A stretch of 37,039 nt of DNA from Candidatus Cloacimonadota bacterium. GTDB lineage: Bacteria; Cloacimonadota; Cloacimonadia; Cloacimonadales; Cloacimonadaceae. A program made the translations under genes and the position numbers. This document shows, piece by piece, positions 15,384 through 24,825 of this stretch. The notes under the pieces were generated by a model. It was not told the origin of the DNA, did not search any database, and saw nothing but the letters and a program-made list of their open reading frames with translations. The stretch is from positions 1 through 37,039 of the forward strand of contig JAJBAY010000010.1 of assembly GCA_020532515.1 (NCBI GenBank). The letters run 5' to 3'. How positions within the stretch are numbered: the stretch's first letter is position 1; each line of letters starts with the position of its first letter.

Positions 15384-16523
15384 ATGAAAAAGCAAGTCTT
15401 AACGATCGTACTTAGCTTGATCGCACTGGCGATCTTCGCTTTTGCACCCATCGTGACCAATGTAATAGTTATACCCAGTCCGGGGCAAGTGAAAATCACT
15501 TATGATCTCACTGCCGATAATGATTGTGTAGTCAGTCTGGAGATTGCTGAAATCACCTATCTTGATGAACAAGAGTACACTATCGGAAATTACGATATTT
15601 ATCCTACAGCCGTTACTGGCGATATTGGAGCCGATATCAGCACTGGAGCTGGCAAAGAGATTATCTGGATCCCTAATGCTGATGGCATGGAAGTGGGGAA
15701 TTATGTGGCAAAAGTGATTGCCGATGAGGGACAGGCACCTGCTGGTTTTGCCTATGTCCCTGGCGGCACATTCATCATGGGCGATACCAGAGGCGGGGGC
15801 TACAGCGAAGAATTGCCCACTCACAGCGTTACCCTGAATTCTTTTTATCTGAGCAAATACCTGGTGACTCAAGCAGAGTATCAGGACATCGTGGGCTCCA
15901 ATCCGGCTCGTAACTATGGAGTTGGGCCAAACTATCCCGTGTATTTTGTAAATTGGTATTCAGCCATAACGTACTGCAATTTGCGTAGCCTGAATGAGGG
16001 CTTGACCCCTGTTTACACTATCAGTGGTTCCACCAATCCTGCTATCTGGGGAGATGTGCCAACTGATAATAATTCTACCTGGAACGCAGCTATTTGCGAC
16101 TGGACTGCCAATGGCTACCGTTTACCCACCGAGGCGGAATGGGAATATGCGGCTCGGGGTACTATTAATAATCCGGATTACTTGTATAGTGGCTCTGAGG
16201 ATCTCGATACTGTGGGTTGGTATGCTGATAATAATAGCCCCAGGGGAACAAAACCGGTTGGAACCAAAGCTCCCAATATGCTTGGTCTTTACGACATGAG
16301 CGGTAACCTCTATGAATGGTGTTGGGATTGGTGGGACGCCAACTATTACAGTGATAGCCCCAGCGACAATCCTACAGGCCCCAATAGCGGATCTTACCGT
16401 GTACTAAGGGGCGGCTTTTGGGAAATTAATGCCAATTTCTGCCGGGTTGCGTTTCGGATTACCTACGACCCGGTCAATAAGAAAAACTACATCGGCTTCC
16501 GGGTCTGCAGGGCCAATCTATAG
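15384..16523 (+). CDS. Secreted SUMF1/FGE-fold protein with N-terminal beta-sandwich
   Basis: The 379-residue protein has a signal peptide (about 20 residues) and a beta-rich domain (about 22-110), including VKITYDLTADNDCVVSLEI and GDIGADISTGAGKEIIW. That domain is commonly found before bacterial SUMF1 modules. The FGE fold follows: FAYVPGGTFIMGD, HSVTLNSFYLSKYLVTQAEY, GYRLPTEAEWEYAARG, LYDMSGNLYEWCWDWW, RVLRGGFWE, and GFRVCRA at the end. The FGE active-site segment reads NFCRVAFR, with only the first of the two Cys positions filled, so formylglycine formation is unlikely. It follows the orphan sorting-domain protein by 12 nt with a GGGAGGG ribosome binding site. It is a divergent paralogue of the gene at 13776. 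Confidence 0.9.
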   Translation: MKKQVLTIVLSLIALAIFAFAPIVTNVIVIPSPGQVKITYDLTADNDCVVSLEIAEITYLDEQEYTIGNYDIYPTAVTGDIGADISTGAGKEIIWIPNADGMEVGNYVAKVIADEGQAPAGFAYVPGGTFIMGDTRGGGYSEELPTHSVTLNSFYLSKYLVTQAEYQDIVGSNPARNYGVGPNYPVYFVNWYSAITYCNLRSLNEGLTPVYTISGSTNPAIWGDVPTDNNSTWNAAICDWTANGYRLPTEAEWEYAARGTINNPDYLYSGSEDLDTVGWYADNNSPRGTKPVGTKAPNMLGLYDMSGNLYEWCWDWWDANYYSDSPSDNPTGPNSGSYRVLRGGFWEINANFCRVAFRITYDPVNKKNYIGFRVCRANL

Positions 16524-16953
16524 TTTTTTATGCAGGGGCGGACTCCTGTTCCGCCGGAATTGCCCAGCCATTCTTATAGTGGTGCATCCAGAAAAGAATG
16601 TTCATTGTGCTACTGTACCAATATCAAGTGCCAAGCTGTCGCACCTCCAAACGCAATCTACAGCGCTATTGAGAGCGGAATAGCACTCATCCATAGTATT
16701 CATGTGCAGCCGCACCAAAGCCTCCACAGCGAGGCTTCCTTGGTTGCTGAACTTGCTTCTGACTTGTCGAAGACGTATTGAAATTGAGTTCAAGTATGGA
16801 GCAAGAGCCCTTGGTTTAGCGGGGTGGAATCTGTTGAAAAGCAGAGCACAATAACGCCAAGCCAAGCCACTTGATAGAGCTACCAAGGCAAAGACTTGCT
16901 CTTTAGCCTTACTACACTCAACGATCAAAATTAGCTAAATACCTGCATCCCAC
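16524..16953. other. Intergenic region after the SUMF1-like operon
   Basis: About 430 nt between convergent units. Short open frames exist on both strands (for example a 108-codon frame at 16602-16928, minus), but none has a ribosome binding site, recognisable motif or plausible composition. Apart from the 16537-16555 hairpin I see no defined element. It could be decayed coding DNA. Confidence 0.5.
16537..16555 (+). repeat. Hairpin just after the second SUMF1-like gene
   Basis: GGCGGA and TCCGCC form a perfect 6-bp stem with a 7-nt loop, 13 nt after the stop codon. A T6 run precedes it instead of following it, so it is a poor terminator for the plus strand. It resembles a REP-type dispersed hairpin, but no second copy is in the window. 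Confidence 0.4.
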
Positions 16954-16987
16954 AAAAAAAGCCCCGAGCCATTACAGCCGGGGCTTT
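16954..16987 (-). terminator. Strong rho-independent terminator of the first C25 peptidase gene
   Basis: On the minus strand AAAGCCCCG pairs with CGGGGCTTT over 9 bp around a 12-nt loop and runs straight into a T7 tract. It lies 30 nt past the stop at 17017, a classic intrinsic terminator. Confidence 0.88.
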
Positions 16988-17016
16988 CGTGATTTATATC
17001 CTATAGTCAGATGACA

Positions 17017-20000
17017 CTATTTCATCAGGATCATCTTTCTGGTATTCGTATATTCGCGGGATTGCATTTTGTAGAAATACATGCCGCTGGCGACGTTTTG
17101 ATGGTTATCGTCTTTGCCATTCCAGGTCAGATTGTAGATACCGGCTGGTGTTTCACCAGAGTGCAGGGTCTTCACTTTCTGTCCCAGGATATTGTAGATA
17201 TCGATATTTACCGGGCCGCTCTTTTTTAGAGAGAAGCTGATAGTGGTGGTGGGATTGAAGGGATTGGGGTAGTTCGCTCCCAGCTCCGTGATGAGGGGGC
17301 TGATGCCGTCTGCATTGGAGACAGGAGAAGAGGAACCCGTCAAGGATACGTTTGTAACCAGGGCAGTGGAATCGTCGCTATAGATGATGAGATAAGCGGG
17401 ATATTCTCCCTCAGCTATGGGGCGGAAGCCGATGCTGAGTTCCAGAGCTTCACCGGCAGCTAAAACGTAGCTCATATTGCCGACAAAGGCATCGTTAGCG
17501 GGATCCAGGGTATAGGGCCGGGGCACTTGTAGTGAACCCAGCATGGTGGCATCGCCTATATTGGTAATGGTGATGGGCATGGTGCTTTGGCTGCCGACTT
17601 CGTGATTGCCAAAATCCAGGGAAACTGTATCAATCTGGATGGTGGGTGTGCCGGTATTGATGGCTTCTGCGGGGAAGATCACTTCGTCCAGCCACACGCA
17701 GTCTGTACCACTGGAGACAGAGCCGTCTTTGATATATTCCCAGCGATAGGTATTGGTTCCAGATCGAACCCTAAAGCTCGCCTGTTCCCAAGGTTGATCG
17801 CCACTCCATTGGGTTTTGAGCTGGCCATTTACATAGAACTTCAGGAAATCATGGCCCTCTTCGGAAGAGATTTTCTTCCAGAAAGAGATGTAGCCGCCAT
17901 CGACGGGACTGCTCATGGTTACACTCAGCGAAGTGCTTTGATTGTGAGAGATACTTGGGCTACGGGCAGATAAACTACCCTGATAGGCCTGAGTGTCCGC
18001 TGTCCAGGTTCCCCCTTCAAAACTCCAGGGGAAATCTGCAAAGCCATTTTCAAAGCTATCGACGAGGATTCCGACCGCCACATTAAAGAGTTTAATCTCA
18101 GTATATCCGCCATAGGTGGCCATGGCTGTAATCTGAATGGTAGAGCCAGGCTGCACTTGGGAAGACAGGGTCACGGAATACATCGAGGTGGCTTCAGAAC
18201 CCACGGAGACGGGATCGAAATTGGTCAAAACCGGGGTGATAATAGTTTCACCGCCATTGATGATCAGTGTGGTCTGTACCGACGGACTGGCGGCATGACC
18301 TATATTGGTAAAGGGCAGGCTGATGATAAAGGTTTCGCCGGGATCAATCCGGCCATTGTCGTTGCCATCAGGATCATCTATCTGGAAGTGTGAGAATTCG
18401 AGCTTGGGTGCATTGATAGTCATGGTATAATCATAGACAAAATCTTCAGTATCTTCTGCTCCGATTACGATAGTAAATGCAGCTACATGTTGGTCGAACA
18501 CAAATTCTGAGATCTGGACATCGATTCCCAGCACGGTAGAGCCGCTACTGTTGGCATCGATATCGTCAATGAGTTCTGGTTCGCCGATGATATTGATATA
18601 GGGGTCATCGCTGCTGATAGATACATGCACGCTTTCTGCGGGGAAATTGCCTACGTTTTCCATCTGTACTTGCACAGTTACAATTTCGCCAAATTCGGGG
18701 GCATCGCCTTCATCATCGGTTACCTGAACACCAGTCACGATGATATAAGGACCATTTGCGGGCAATACTTCGATAGTTTCCAGGTGGGTCACTTTGTTGA
18801 AGGCGGTGATGGTGAGCGTAAGCTCCATGGGTTGAACAGGCAAGGTGTCCAGATTGACCACAGCTGCACCGGAAAGCCCTGCGACAGCCCTGCCGTAGAT
18901 CTCGCCATTATTGCTAAGCGTGATCCTGGCCCCGGGTTCTGTGGTGAGGGAAAAGCTGTCCATACCGATCAATAGCATGGGATTGTAATCTGCAAACAGC
19001 TCTGTGGGGTTTTTGGTTCTGATCATGAGAGATGCATCGCCAAAGATGTTCCAGGTCTTAAAGACTTCTGGGCCACCGGAGGGGTATTTCTCGATCATGC
19101 GGGAGGAGCCATTGAAGAAAAGGCCACCAAGGCTCTGTTTCGTTTCGGCAATCAAGAGCTCAACGCTTTCATCCTGGCCAGCCATAGGCTCGTTCCAGGG
19201 CTGATTGATGGAGGAGGCATATATGCCGATGGAGCCAGTAGGAGCTCCGGTAGAATTGTTTGTGGCTCTCATCCAGGCTTCTGCAAAGCAGGTCATGCTC
19301 ACAAAGTTTCCATTTACGCAAGCCACAGAGACGATAAAGGGGAGCTTGTTATCATTGGTCAGGCTGTTGACATTGGAGTTATTAAAACCTGTGGCGCTCC
19401 AAGAGGTGTTTGATCCGTGTCCCACATAGTTTATCAAGCTGCGGCCGAGATTGAGGTTCGTGGCTACATTAGTAGCTGTGGAGCCAAAGGCTTGATACAT
19501 CTGATCCACCGTGTCGTAGCCGTAATTCAAAAGTTTGGTGCGGATGAGTTCCATGTGCTGTTGGTCACTTTCACCGTTATCACCCTGGTATCCTCCTCCT
19601 TCATTGGAGGCAATGCCCATGGCGTTTTCCAGCCAGGTAGCACCAGTTTGGATATCTCTTTCATAGTATATACTGCGCTCGACCTGGGTCTGCATTTCAG
19701 CCACAGTTTGCGCCGAAAAACGTCCAATATAGATGTCGGGATAGTTATCATTTCCAGCCAGAAGGGTCATGGAAGGATCGCTACCGCCGCCAGCAACAGA
19801 TAGGGTAGGTATTTGAGGGGCATCTCCCATGAGCTGAACAAACATCAGACCGTCGTTTTGATTATACTGATTTTGGATATAGGTCTTGATTTGTGCGCCC
19901 GTGGTGCCGATGGTCTGTACATCTACCACAGAGACGTCAAATCCGATCTGGCGTTTCCAATCCACCCAGGGTTGGATGGCGGTTTCAAACATGGAATGGT

Positions 20001-20715
20001 TGATCACCAAGATGCGTCCCTGCTCACCCAAAGATGGGTATTTGGCAGGAGAGAAATTCAGGAACATACCTTGGTAAATGCTGGCAAATTCCTTGGCAAA
20101 GCCGTTCCTGGAGCTGGTGAGAGTATTGTTTGTATCAAGACCATCTTCAGTGAGCTGAACCTTAAGTCTGGTATAGACTCTGGTCATACCGGTTTCGGGG
20201 TAATATACGAAGGGGTAAAAATGCACCGTGATGCCCCGGAAATCTCTGATAATAAAGGGTGAGCTCAGCTCTGCGAAAGCCTCTGGATAGTGGCTGTCGC
20301 TCTGATAAAAATCCGCAAAGGTGAAGGGCACCGAGGCGGGGTCTATATCTCTGGTAAGGCTACCTTTGGAAGGAGCGATGGGCATGGGCAGATCGATGTA
20401 CTCGCTGTCGATGATCTGCATCTGCATCTTTGACGTAGCAGGGATGATCACACTGGCTGCCAAAATGGGAAGCTGAGGCAGGCCTTTTTGCAGGGTGAGT
20501 CCGCTCTTTTTCAAGCTCGGTTGATAGTAGGTATTGCCATCTATCACGATCGCTTCACGCTCAAAATCGCCCAGGGTCATTTCCAATTGAATCCCACCGG
20601 GGCTATCTTGCAGTAGGCTAATATCATTGGGATAATCGCCTATAATAACCTGTTCAGCGCTTAGCGTGATGCCAAAAGCCAGAATCAGGCTTAGTAATAT
20701 AATGAGTCTTTTCAC
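17017..20715 (-). CDS. Secreted C25 (gingipain-like) cysteine peptidase with sorting domain
   Basis: Numbered from GTG at 20715 the protein has 1232 residues. It has a signal peptide (KRLIILLSLILAFGITLSA), a prodomain to about 230, and a caspase-like C25 domain (about 235-600). The dyad is His433 in NYVGHGSNTSW and Cys466 in VSVACVNGNF, 33 residues apart as in RgpB. A chain of beta domains follows, including a MAM/jelly-roll-like one (about 900-1050) and an ASH-like one (LDFGNHEVGSQST). It ends in a type A sorting domain with YPNPFNPTTT and the terminus KMILMK. It probably digests external protein, exposed or released outside the outer membrane. I prefer GTG over the ATGs at 20742 and 20727 because GGAGG sits 5 nt upstream and the signal peptide starts there. 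It is followed by a strong terminator. Confidence 0.92.
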   Translation of the reverse strand: MKRLIILLSLILAFGITLSAEQVIIGDYPNDISLLQDSPGGIQLEMTLGDFEREAIVIDGNTYYQPSLKKSGLTLQKGLPQLPILAASVIIPATSKMQMQIIDSEYIDLPMPIAPSKGSLTRDIDPASVPFTFADFYQSDSHYPEAFAELSSPFIIRDFRGITVHFYPFVYYPETGMTRVYTRLKVQLTEDGLDTNNTLTSSRNGFAKEFASIYQGMFLNFSPAKYPSLGEQGRILVINHSMFETAIQPWVDWKRQIGFDVSVVDVQTIGTTGAQIKTYIQNQYNQNDGLMFVQLMGDAPQIPTLSVAGGGSDPSMTLLAGNDNYPDIYIGRFSAQTVAEMQTQVERSIYYERDIQTGATWLENAMGIASNEGGGYQGDNGESDQQHMELIRTKLLNYGYDTVDQMYQAFGSTATNVATNLNLGRSLINYVGHGSNTSWSATGFNNSNVNSLTNDNKLPFIVSVACVNGNFVSMTCFAEAWMRATNNSTGAPTGSIGIYASSINQPWNEPMAGQDESVELLIAETKQSLGGLFFNGSSRMIEKYPSGGPEVFKTWNIFGDASLMIRTKNPTELFADYNPMLLIGMDSFSLTTEPGARITLSNNGEIYGRAVAGLSGAAVVNLDTLPVQPMELTLTITAFNKVTHLETIEVLPANGPYIIVTGVQVTDDEGDAPEFGEIVTVQVQMENVGNFPAESVHVSISSDDPYINIIGEPELIDDIDANSSGSTVLGIDVQISEFVFDQHVAAFTIVIGAEDTEDFVYDYTMTINAPKLEFSHFQIDDPDGNDNGRIDPGETFIISLPFTNIGHAASPSVQTTLIINGGETIITPVLTNFDPVSVGSEATSMYSVTLSSQVQPGSTIQITAMATYGGYTEIKLFNVAVGILVDSFENGFADFPWSFEGGTWTADTQAYQGSLSARSPSISHNQSTSLSVTMSSPVDGGYISFWKKISSEEGHDFLKFYVNGQLKTQWSGDQPWEQASFRVRSGTNTYRWEYIKDGSVSSGTDCVWLDEVIFPAEAINTGTPTIQIDTVSLDFGNHEVGSQSTMPITITNIGDATMLGSLQVPRPYTLDPANDAFVGNMSYVLAAGEALELSIGFRPIAEGEYPAYLIIYSDDSTALVTNVSLTGSSSPVSNADGISPLITELGANYPNPFNPTTTISFSLKKSGPVNIDIYNILGQKVKTLHSGETPAGIYNLTWNGKDDNHQNVASGMYFYKMQSREYTNTRKMILMK

Positions 20716-20720
20716 TATAT

Positions 20721-20725
20721 CCTCC
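20721..20725 (-). promoter_or_regulatory. Ribosome binding site that fixes a GTG start
   Basis: GGAGG lies 5 nt before GTG at 20715 and overlaps the ATG-containing alternative at 20727. The codons after GTG give a textbook signal peptide, so the two longer starts are unlikely. Confidence 0.7.
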
Positions 20726-20789
20726 ATTTTATCTAAAATCATATAATACTTGATTGCTTTGCTTCCTCGATTTCATACACTATAAAAAG

Positions 20790-20829
20790 CCAAAAATCAA
20801 AGGCGGGCACCCCTATGAGAGGGGTGCCC
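20790..20829 (-). terminator. Terminator of the second C25 peptidase gene
   Basis: GGGCACCCCT and AGGGGTGCCC form a perfect 10-bp stem with a 5-nt loop (20805-20829), 9 nt after the stop at 20839. On the minus strand it is followed by T-rich DNA (TTTGATTTTTGG). It separates the two peptidase genes into independent transcripts. Confidence 0.82.
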
Positions 20830-20838
20830 AATAGCGCT

Positions 20839-23800
20839 CTATTTCATGAGCATCATCTTGTTTGTAGCTTTGAAATTGTTGCTTTCCATACGGTAGAGAT
20901 AGATTCCGCTGGAGACTGCTGCTCCGCGTTCATCCTTACCATTCCATACGATTTGGTGATTTCCGGCAGACATGTCGGAATCCAGCAAGCTCTTGACTAA
21001 TTGTCCCTTGAGATTGTATATATTGAGTTTCACCGGGCCTGCTTCCTTCAGAGAGAAGCGAATCGAGGTGGTGGGATTGAAGGGATTGGGGAAATTACTA
21101 TTAAGAGCGGTAATTGCCGGATTGATCAAGTCTGAATTGGCTACGGCATCGAGGATGATGGGGATGGTGATCACAGGCAGATCATTATCATTGGTCATGA
21201 TCGTGATCTCATCGCTGATGTTTTGCACAACGTCACCAGCCACATAGCTGATGGTATAGACATTGGTAACGCCGGAGGCAATCTCATAGACGTGATCATT
21301 GAGAAGAGCTTCGCCCATATAGGAAAGATTGAACTGGGCAGGAATGGTGATGGTCCCTACCAGGTTTCCAGTGCCGAGATTACGCAGGACAAAAGTCTCG
21401 TCCGTGGTGGTATTCGGAGACACCTGGTTGAAATTGACTTGTGTGGTATTCGTATAAGCCATCGGCACATTAGAGCTGCTGGTAGAGGGGAATCTAATGT
21501 CATCTATCCAAGCGGCATCACTACCAGAGCTAGAGCTGATGTCCTTCTTATATGTCCATTTGAAGGTATGAGTTCCGGGACTGACTGGAAAGCTGACTTG
21601 AGCCCAAGGCAGATTACCGGACCAGGAACCCACTTCCACTCCGTCTATATAGAATAACAGAAAGTCGTATCTGGCTTCGGAGGATACCATGCGCCAAAAG
21701 CTGATGTCGCCTGCCATTCCCACATCGATGGTAACCTGCAGGTTGGTAGAGGCATTATTGCCAATGACACCGCTACGGGCAGAATGAGAACCACTATGCA
21801 CCTGAGTGTTTTCTATCGTCCAGGGCTGGTTGCTGGTATTTACCCAGGGGAAGGTGCTAAAGTTGCCACTTTCAAAACCTTCCATCACGGCTCCGATGGG
21901 GATCAGCACACTGTGATTGATCATTTGTGCGCCCATATCCAAGGCCACACCCAGAGGAATCACCACTCCATCTTGAATATTCTGGGAGAGGATGATATCA
22001 AAGCTGAGGGGAATATTGAGTCCGACACTGATGCCGGGAATCATAAAGGCGCTGAGGGGAAGAGTAGCCAGGGGGCTATTCAAGATCAGTTCGAGGCGTC
22101 CGCTGACCACAGGCATATGTCCAACATTTGTAATATTGAGGGTGACGTTGATAGTCTCACCTGCTTCAAAGATACCATTGTTATTGGGATCAAAGAAATT
22201 GACCGAGCTGATGATCACATCCGGTGCGTATATGGTAAGCATGCGCGTAGTGGACCAGGTATTTGCACCATCGGTGACTGTAATCAGGAATTCGGCAAGA
22301 TGTTGATCCGGAGTTCCTTGATCTATATGAGCCTGAAAGATAGAGGGTATCGTGATTTGCCCACTGGGGCTGATATCAGCGATAGTAGCTTCGGTTTCGT
22401 TGAAATAAACCCAGGGGCTTTCAGTCTGTATAGAAACGGTGAGATTCTGTGCAGGCATGACGCCCACATTCGTGAAAGTGAGTTCCATACCGATGGTTTC
22501 GCCGGCTTCAGCGATGCCATTATTATCCACCAAAGTGATTTGGCTTACAGTGACGTACGCTCCCTCATTGGGGATCACGGAGATATTGGCGATCATAGGC
22601 TTGCGCATGGAGCGGGTAGCCACGATCTCTGCGGTGCCGGGTTCGTCAAAGGGGGTGTAACTCAGGTTTAAGTATCCGCTGGCATCAGTCATGCCCACTC
22701 CATGTAACACTCCATTCATAGAGATGGCTACATGGGTGTAAGGATCGGCTATTATCTCTTGAGAGCCCAAACCCAGGAAGATAGTCTCGGGAAGAGTAAT
22801 GGCATTGGCAGCGGGAATTCCCAGATATGGCACCAGGGAGGGATCTCCCATGATGGAATAGATCTCCCAATAGTAATTAATGCGGGTGCTATTGCCCTGA
22901 GCTACAGCCAGATTGCCCATCACGACCATGGCGCCAGCACTGCCGGCCCAGTCGCTTATGGCTTCATTGTGCTCATGGAAAAGTGCATCATATATGCCCA
23001 GAGTATTTGGATTATAGGCTGGAGCAGTGCCGGTGGCGTTGCCTTTGGCGCCTACTCCCCACCAATAGTCTTCGTCCCAATAGGTGCTATTGGTGCCGCC
23101 GATATAGATGACACCACCCTTGTTTTCCGCTCTCAGCCAAGCTTCTGCAAAGCATGTTCCTTCATCAAACTTGCTGGTCAGACAGCAGTTTCCTACCACA
23201 AATGAGTATTCATTCTGATTTTGGAGGTTGTTGATGTTGCTGATGGAAAACTTGGGGCTGTACCACTCATAGAGATCGCCGTGGGCAGTGTAGTTTACAT
23301 ATCCTCTGCCCTCAGACACATTGGCCACTATAGCGGCGGCTGAGTTTTGAGAGTCTGGATATAAATAGTTGTTGCTATTGATGCCATGGGCGGTATTGAA
23401 ATAGTTAGTTGTAGCATAGGCTATTTGGCCATTGCCGTGGGTTTGAGCCCAGTAGCTGTCATGTCCTGCGATGAGCACTGTCTTGGCCAGATAATCATCG
23501 CTTGGCATGGTGTACTCTTCATGCATGAGGGTCTTGTTTACTTGATTCGTCACCTGGGCTACAGTGGTGGCGGAGAATCTGCCAAAATACAGCTCTGGCA
23601 TGTAATCTGAGCCCTGGAGCCTCACATATTGAAGATCGGAGGGATGCGAGCCGCCGGTGGTAGAGCTAAAGGCAGGAACTTGGGCGACATCTCCCACGAT
23701 GAGCAGGTAGCTGGGTGCGGGATTTTGCGCTGTGGCATTATCCCATAGACCCTGCATATAGCTTTTGATCTGGCTGGTAGTACTGCCAATAGCTTGGGTG

Positions 23801-24621
23801 GTGGCGATTGTGACATCATAGCCTTCACGTGTCTTCCAATCGATAAAGGGCTGCATAGCATCCACAAAGTTTGCCGGAAGCACGATGACGTATCCCATCG
23901 GATGTCTCAAGAGGCTGGTGCGGGTAGCTTGGTGATTCCAAATAGTGGAGGCAAAAGCGCCTTCAAAGGCAGGGGAATAGGTCTTGGCTTTGAGCTCGGC
24001 TGTGGCAGCATGATCTGCGCCTACAAAGCTGATTTCAAGCTCTGTGCTCAGCACTACATCCAGGCTTTTGCTGGCGGGATTGTAATTCATGGGCACAAAA
24101 TCAAGGGCAAAAAGCCTTTCACCGCGCATCATTCCCAGTTCGCTGATCTGAATTACAGATTCATCGGTAGCAAGCTGACCATTATAAAAGTCTCTATTTA
24201 CCACAAAGGGGATGTCTTCAGGTTTGGCGCTTTTCGAAACACTCTCCTGTGCAGGCAGGATGGGATAGTTTATCCCTTTCTCTGCCAAAAAGACGGTGCT
24301 GGTTTGGGTATTACTCAGGCGGAATTGAACCTGTGCTCCCAAAGGCACGCTAATGATTTTCCTCAGTAAGGGCAATTTAGGTTCCCCTACTTTATTTGTA
24401 CTGCTATAGTCTTTTGCAGAAATTGCGGTCCAGACTCCCTGGCTGCTTTGAACTTCGAAGAAGTCAAGTTTGTCTATCGCAAAACGAACCTTGAGTCCGT
24501 CGGGACTGCTTTGTAAAATCTCTGACGTAGCGGTGTTATTTTGCAAGCGTATGGTTCCGCTTTGGGCCATAAGCACTACTGCCATAGCCATTAGAACGAG
24601 CATTATGAGATGCTTTTTCAT
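20839..24621 (-). CDS. Secreted C25 (gingipain-like) cysteine peptidase with sorting domain, paralogue
   Basis: This 1260-residue protein has a signal peptide (MKKHLIMLVLMAMAVVLMAQ), a prodomain to about 240, and a C25 catalytic domain (about 243-600). The dyad is His447 in VNYTAHGDLYEW and Cys480 in FVVGNCCLTSKF, again 33 residues apart; two adjacent Cys occur at the nucleophile. After this come CARDB/Ig-like repeats containing GEAINV/GETIGM-type turns, a MAM/jelly-roll-like domain near 940-1060 related to that of the neighbour, a beta domain, and a type A sorting domain with FPNPFNPTTS ending KMMLMK. Domain order matches the gene at 17017, so the pair arose by tandem duplication and diverged strongly. 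AGGAG precedes the ATG. Likely role: extracellular proteolysis feeding amino-acid fermentation. Confidence 0.92.
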   Translation of the reverse strand: MKKHLIMLVLMAMAVVLMAQSGTIRLQNNTATSEILQSSPDGLKVRFAIDKLDFFEVQSSQGVWTAISAKDYSSTNKVGEPKLPLLRKIISVPLGAQVQFRLSNTQTSTVFLAEKGINYPILPAQESVSKSAKPEDIPFVVNRDFYNGQLATDESVIQISELGMMRGERLFALDFVPMNYNPASKSLDVVLSTELEISFVGADHAATAELKAKTYSPAFEGAFASTIWNHQATRTSLLRHPMGYVIVLPANFVDAMQPFIDWKTREGYDVTIATTQAIGSTTSQIKSYMQGLWDNATAQNPAPSYLLIVGDVAQVPAFSSTTGGSHPSDLQYVRLQGSDYMPELYFGRFSATTVAQVTNQVNKTLMHEEYTMPSDDYLAKTVLIAGHDSYWAQTHGNGQIAYATTNYFNTAHGINSNNYLYPDSQNSAAAIVANVSEGRGYVNYTAHGDLYEWYSPKFSISNINNLQNQNEYSFVVGNCCLTSKFDEGTCFAEAWLRAENKGGVIYIGGTNSTYWDEDYWWGVGAKGNATGTAPAYNPNTLGIYDALFHEHNEAISDWAGSAGAMVVMGNLAVAQGNSTRINYYWEIYSIMGDPSLVPYLGIPAANAITLPETIFLGLGSQEIIADPYTHVAISMNGVLHGVGMTDASGYLNLSYTPFDEPGTAEIVATRSMRKPMIANISVIPNEGAYVTVSQITLVDNNGIAEAGETIGMELTFTNVGVMPAQNLTVSIQTESPWVYFNETEATIADISPSGQITIPSIFQAHIDQGTPDQHLAEFLITVTDGANTWSTTRMLTIYAPDVIISSVNFFDPNNNGIFEAGETINVTLNITNVGHMPVVSGRLELILNSPLATLPLSAFMIPGISVGLNIPLSFDIILSQNIQDGVVIPLGVALDMGAQMINHSVLIPIGAVMEGFESGNFSTFPWVNTSNQPWTIENTQVHSGSHSARSGVIGNNASTNLQVTIDVGMAGDISFWRMVSSEARYDFLLFYIDGVEVGSWSGNLPWAQVSFPVSPGTHTFKWTYKKDISSSSGSDAAWIDDIRFPSTSSSNVPMAYTNTTQVNFNQVSPNTTTDETFVLRNLGTGNLVGTITIPAQFNLSYMGEALLNDHVYEIASGVTNVYTISYVAGDVVQNISDEITIMTNDNDLPVITIPIILDAVANSDLINPAITALNSNFPNPFNPTTSIRFSLKEAGPVKLNIYNLKGQLVKSLLDSDMSAGNHQIVWNGKDERGAAVSSGIYLYRMESNNFKATNKMMLMK

Positions 24622-24685
24622 GTTATCTCCTATATTTATTCACATTATTAAACTTCACAGGCGAACACTGCTCACCTATATCTAT

Positions 24686-24700
24686 ATTATAAAGCAAGAT
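24686..24700 (-). promoter_or_regulatory. Probable promoter -10 element of the second C25 gene
   Basis: On the minus strand this reads ATCTTGCTTTATAAT, a perfect TATAAT preceded by TTGC, 64 nt before the start codon. No good -35 hexamer is seen at 16-18 bp. The same 15-mer with one change lies upstream of the C39-like gene, supporting a shared promoter type. Confidence 0.5.
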
Positions 24701-24825
24701 TAAAGCCAAGACGAGAGAAAATCTGTGTTTCGCCCTAATGATTCAAGAAAAAACTAAAAATAGACCCCAAGCTCTTTCGTATTTGTTTTAATGACAGTGT
24801 TTTATTCGCATAAGGCCAAAGGGGG

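Noticed and set aside
16602-16928. 108-codon minus-strand frame in the gap after the SUMF1 operon
   Set aside because: No ribosome binding site and no recognisable motif; overlapping frames on the other strand are equally long.
21784-22671. 295-codon open frame antisense to the second C25 gene
   Set aside because: The C25 product is coherent across this stretch (beta domains, no break). The antisense frame has no motif and is a by-product of codon bias.
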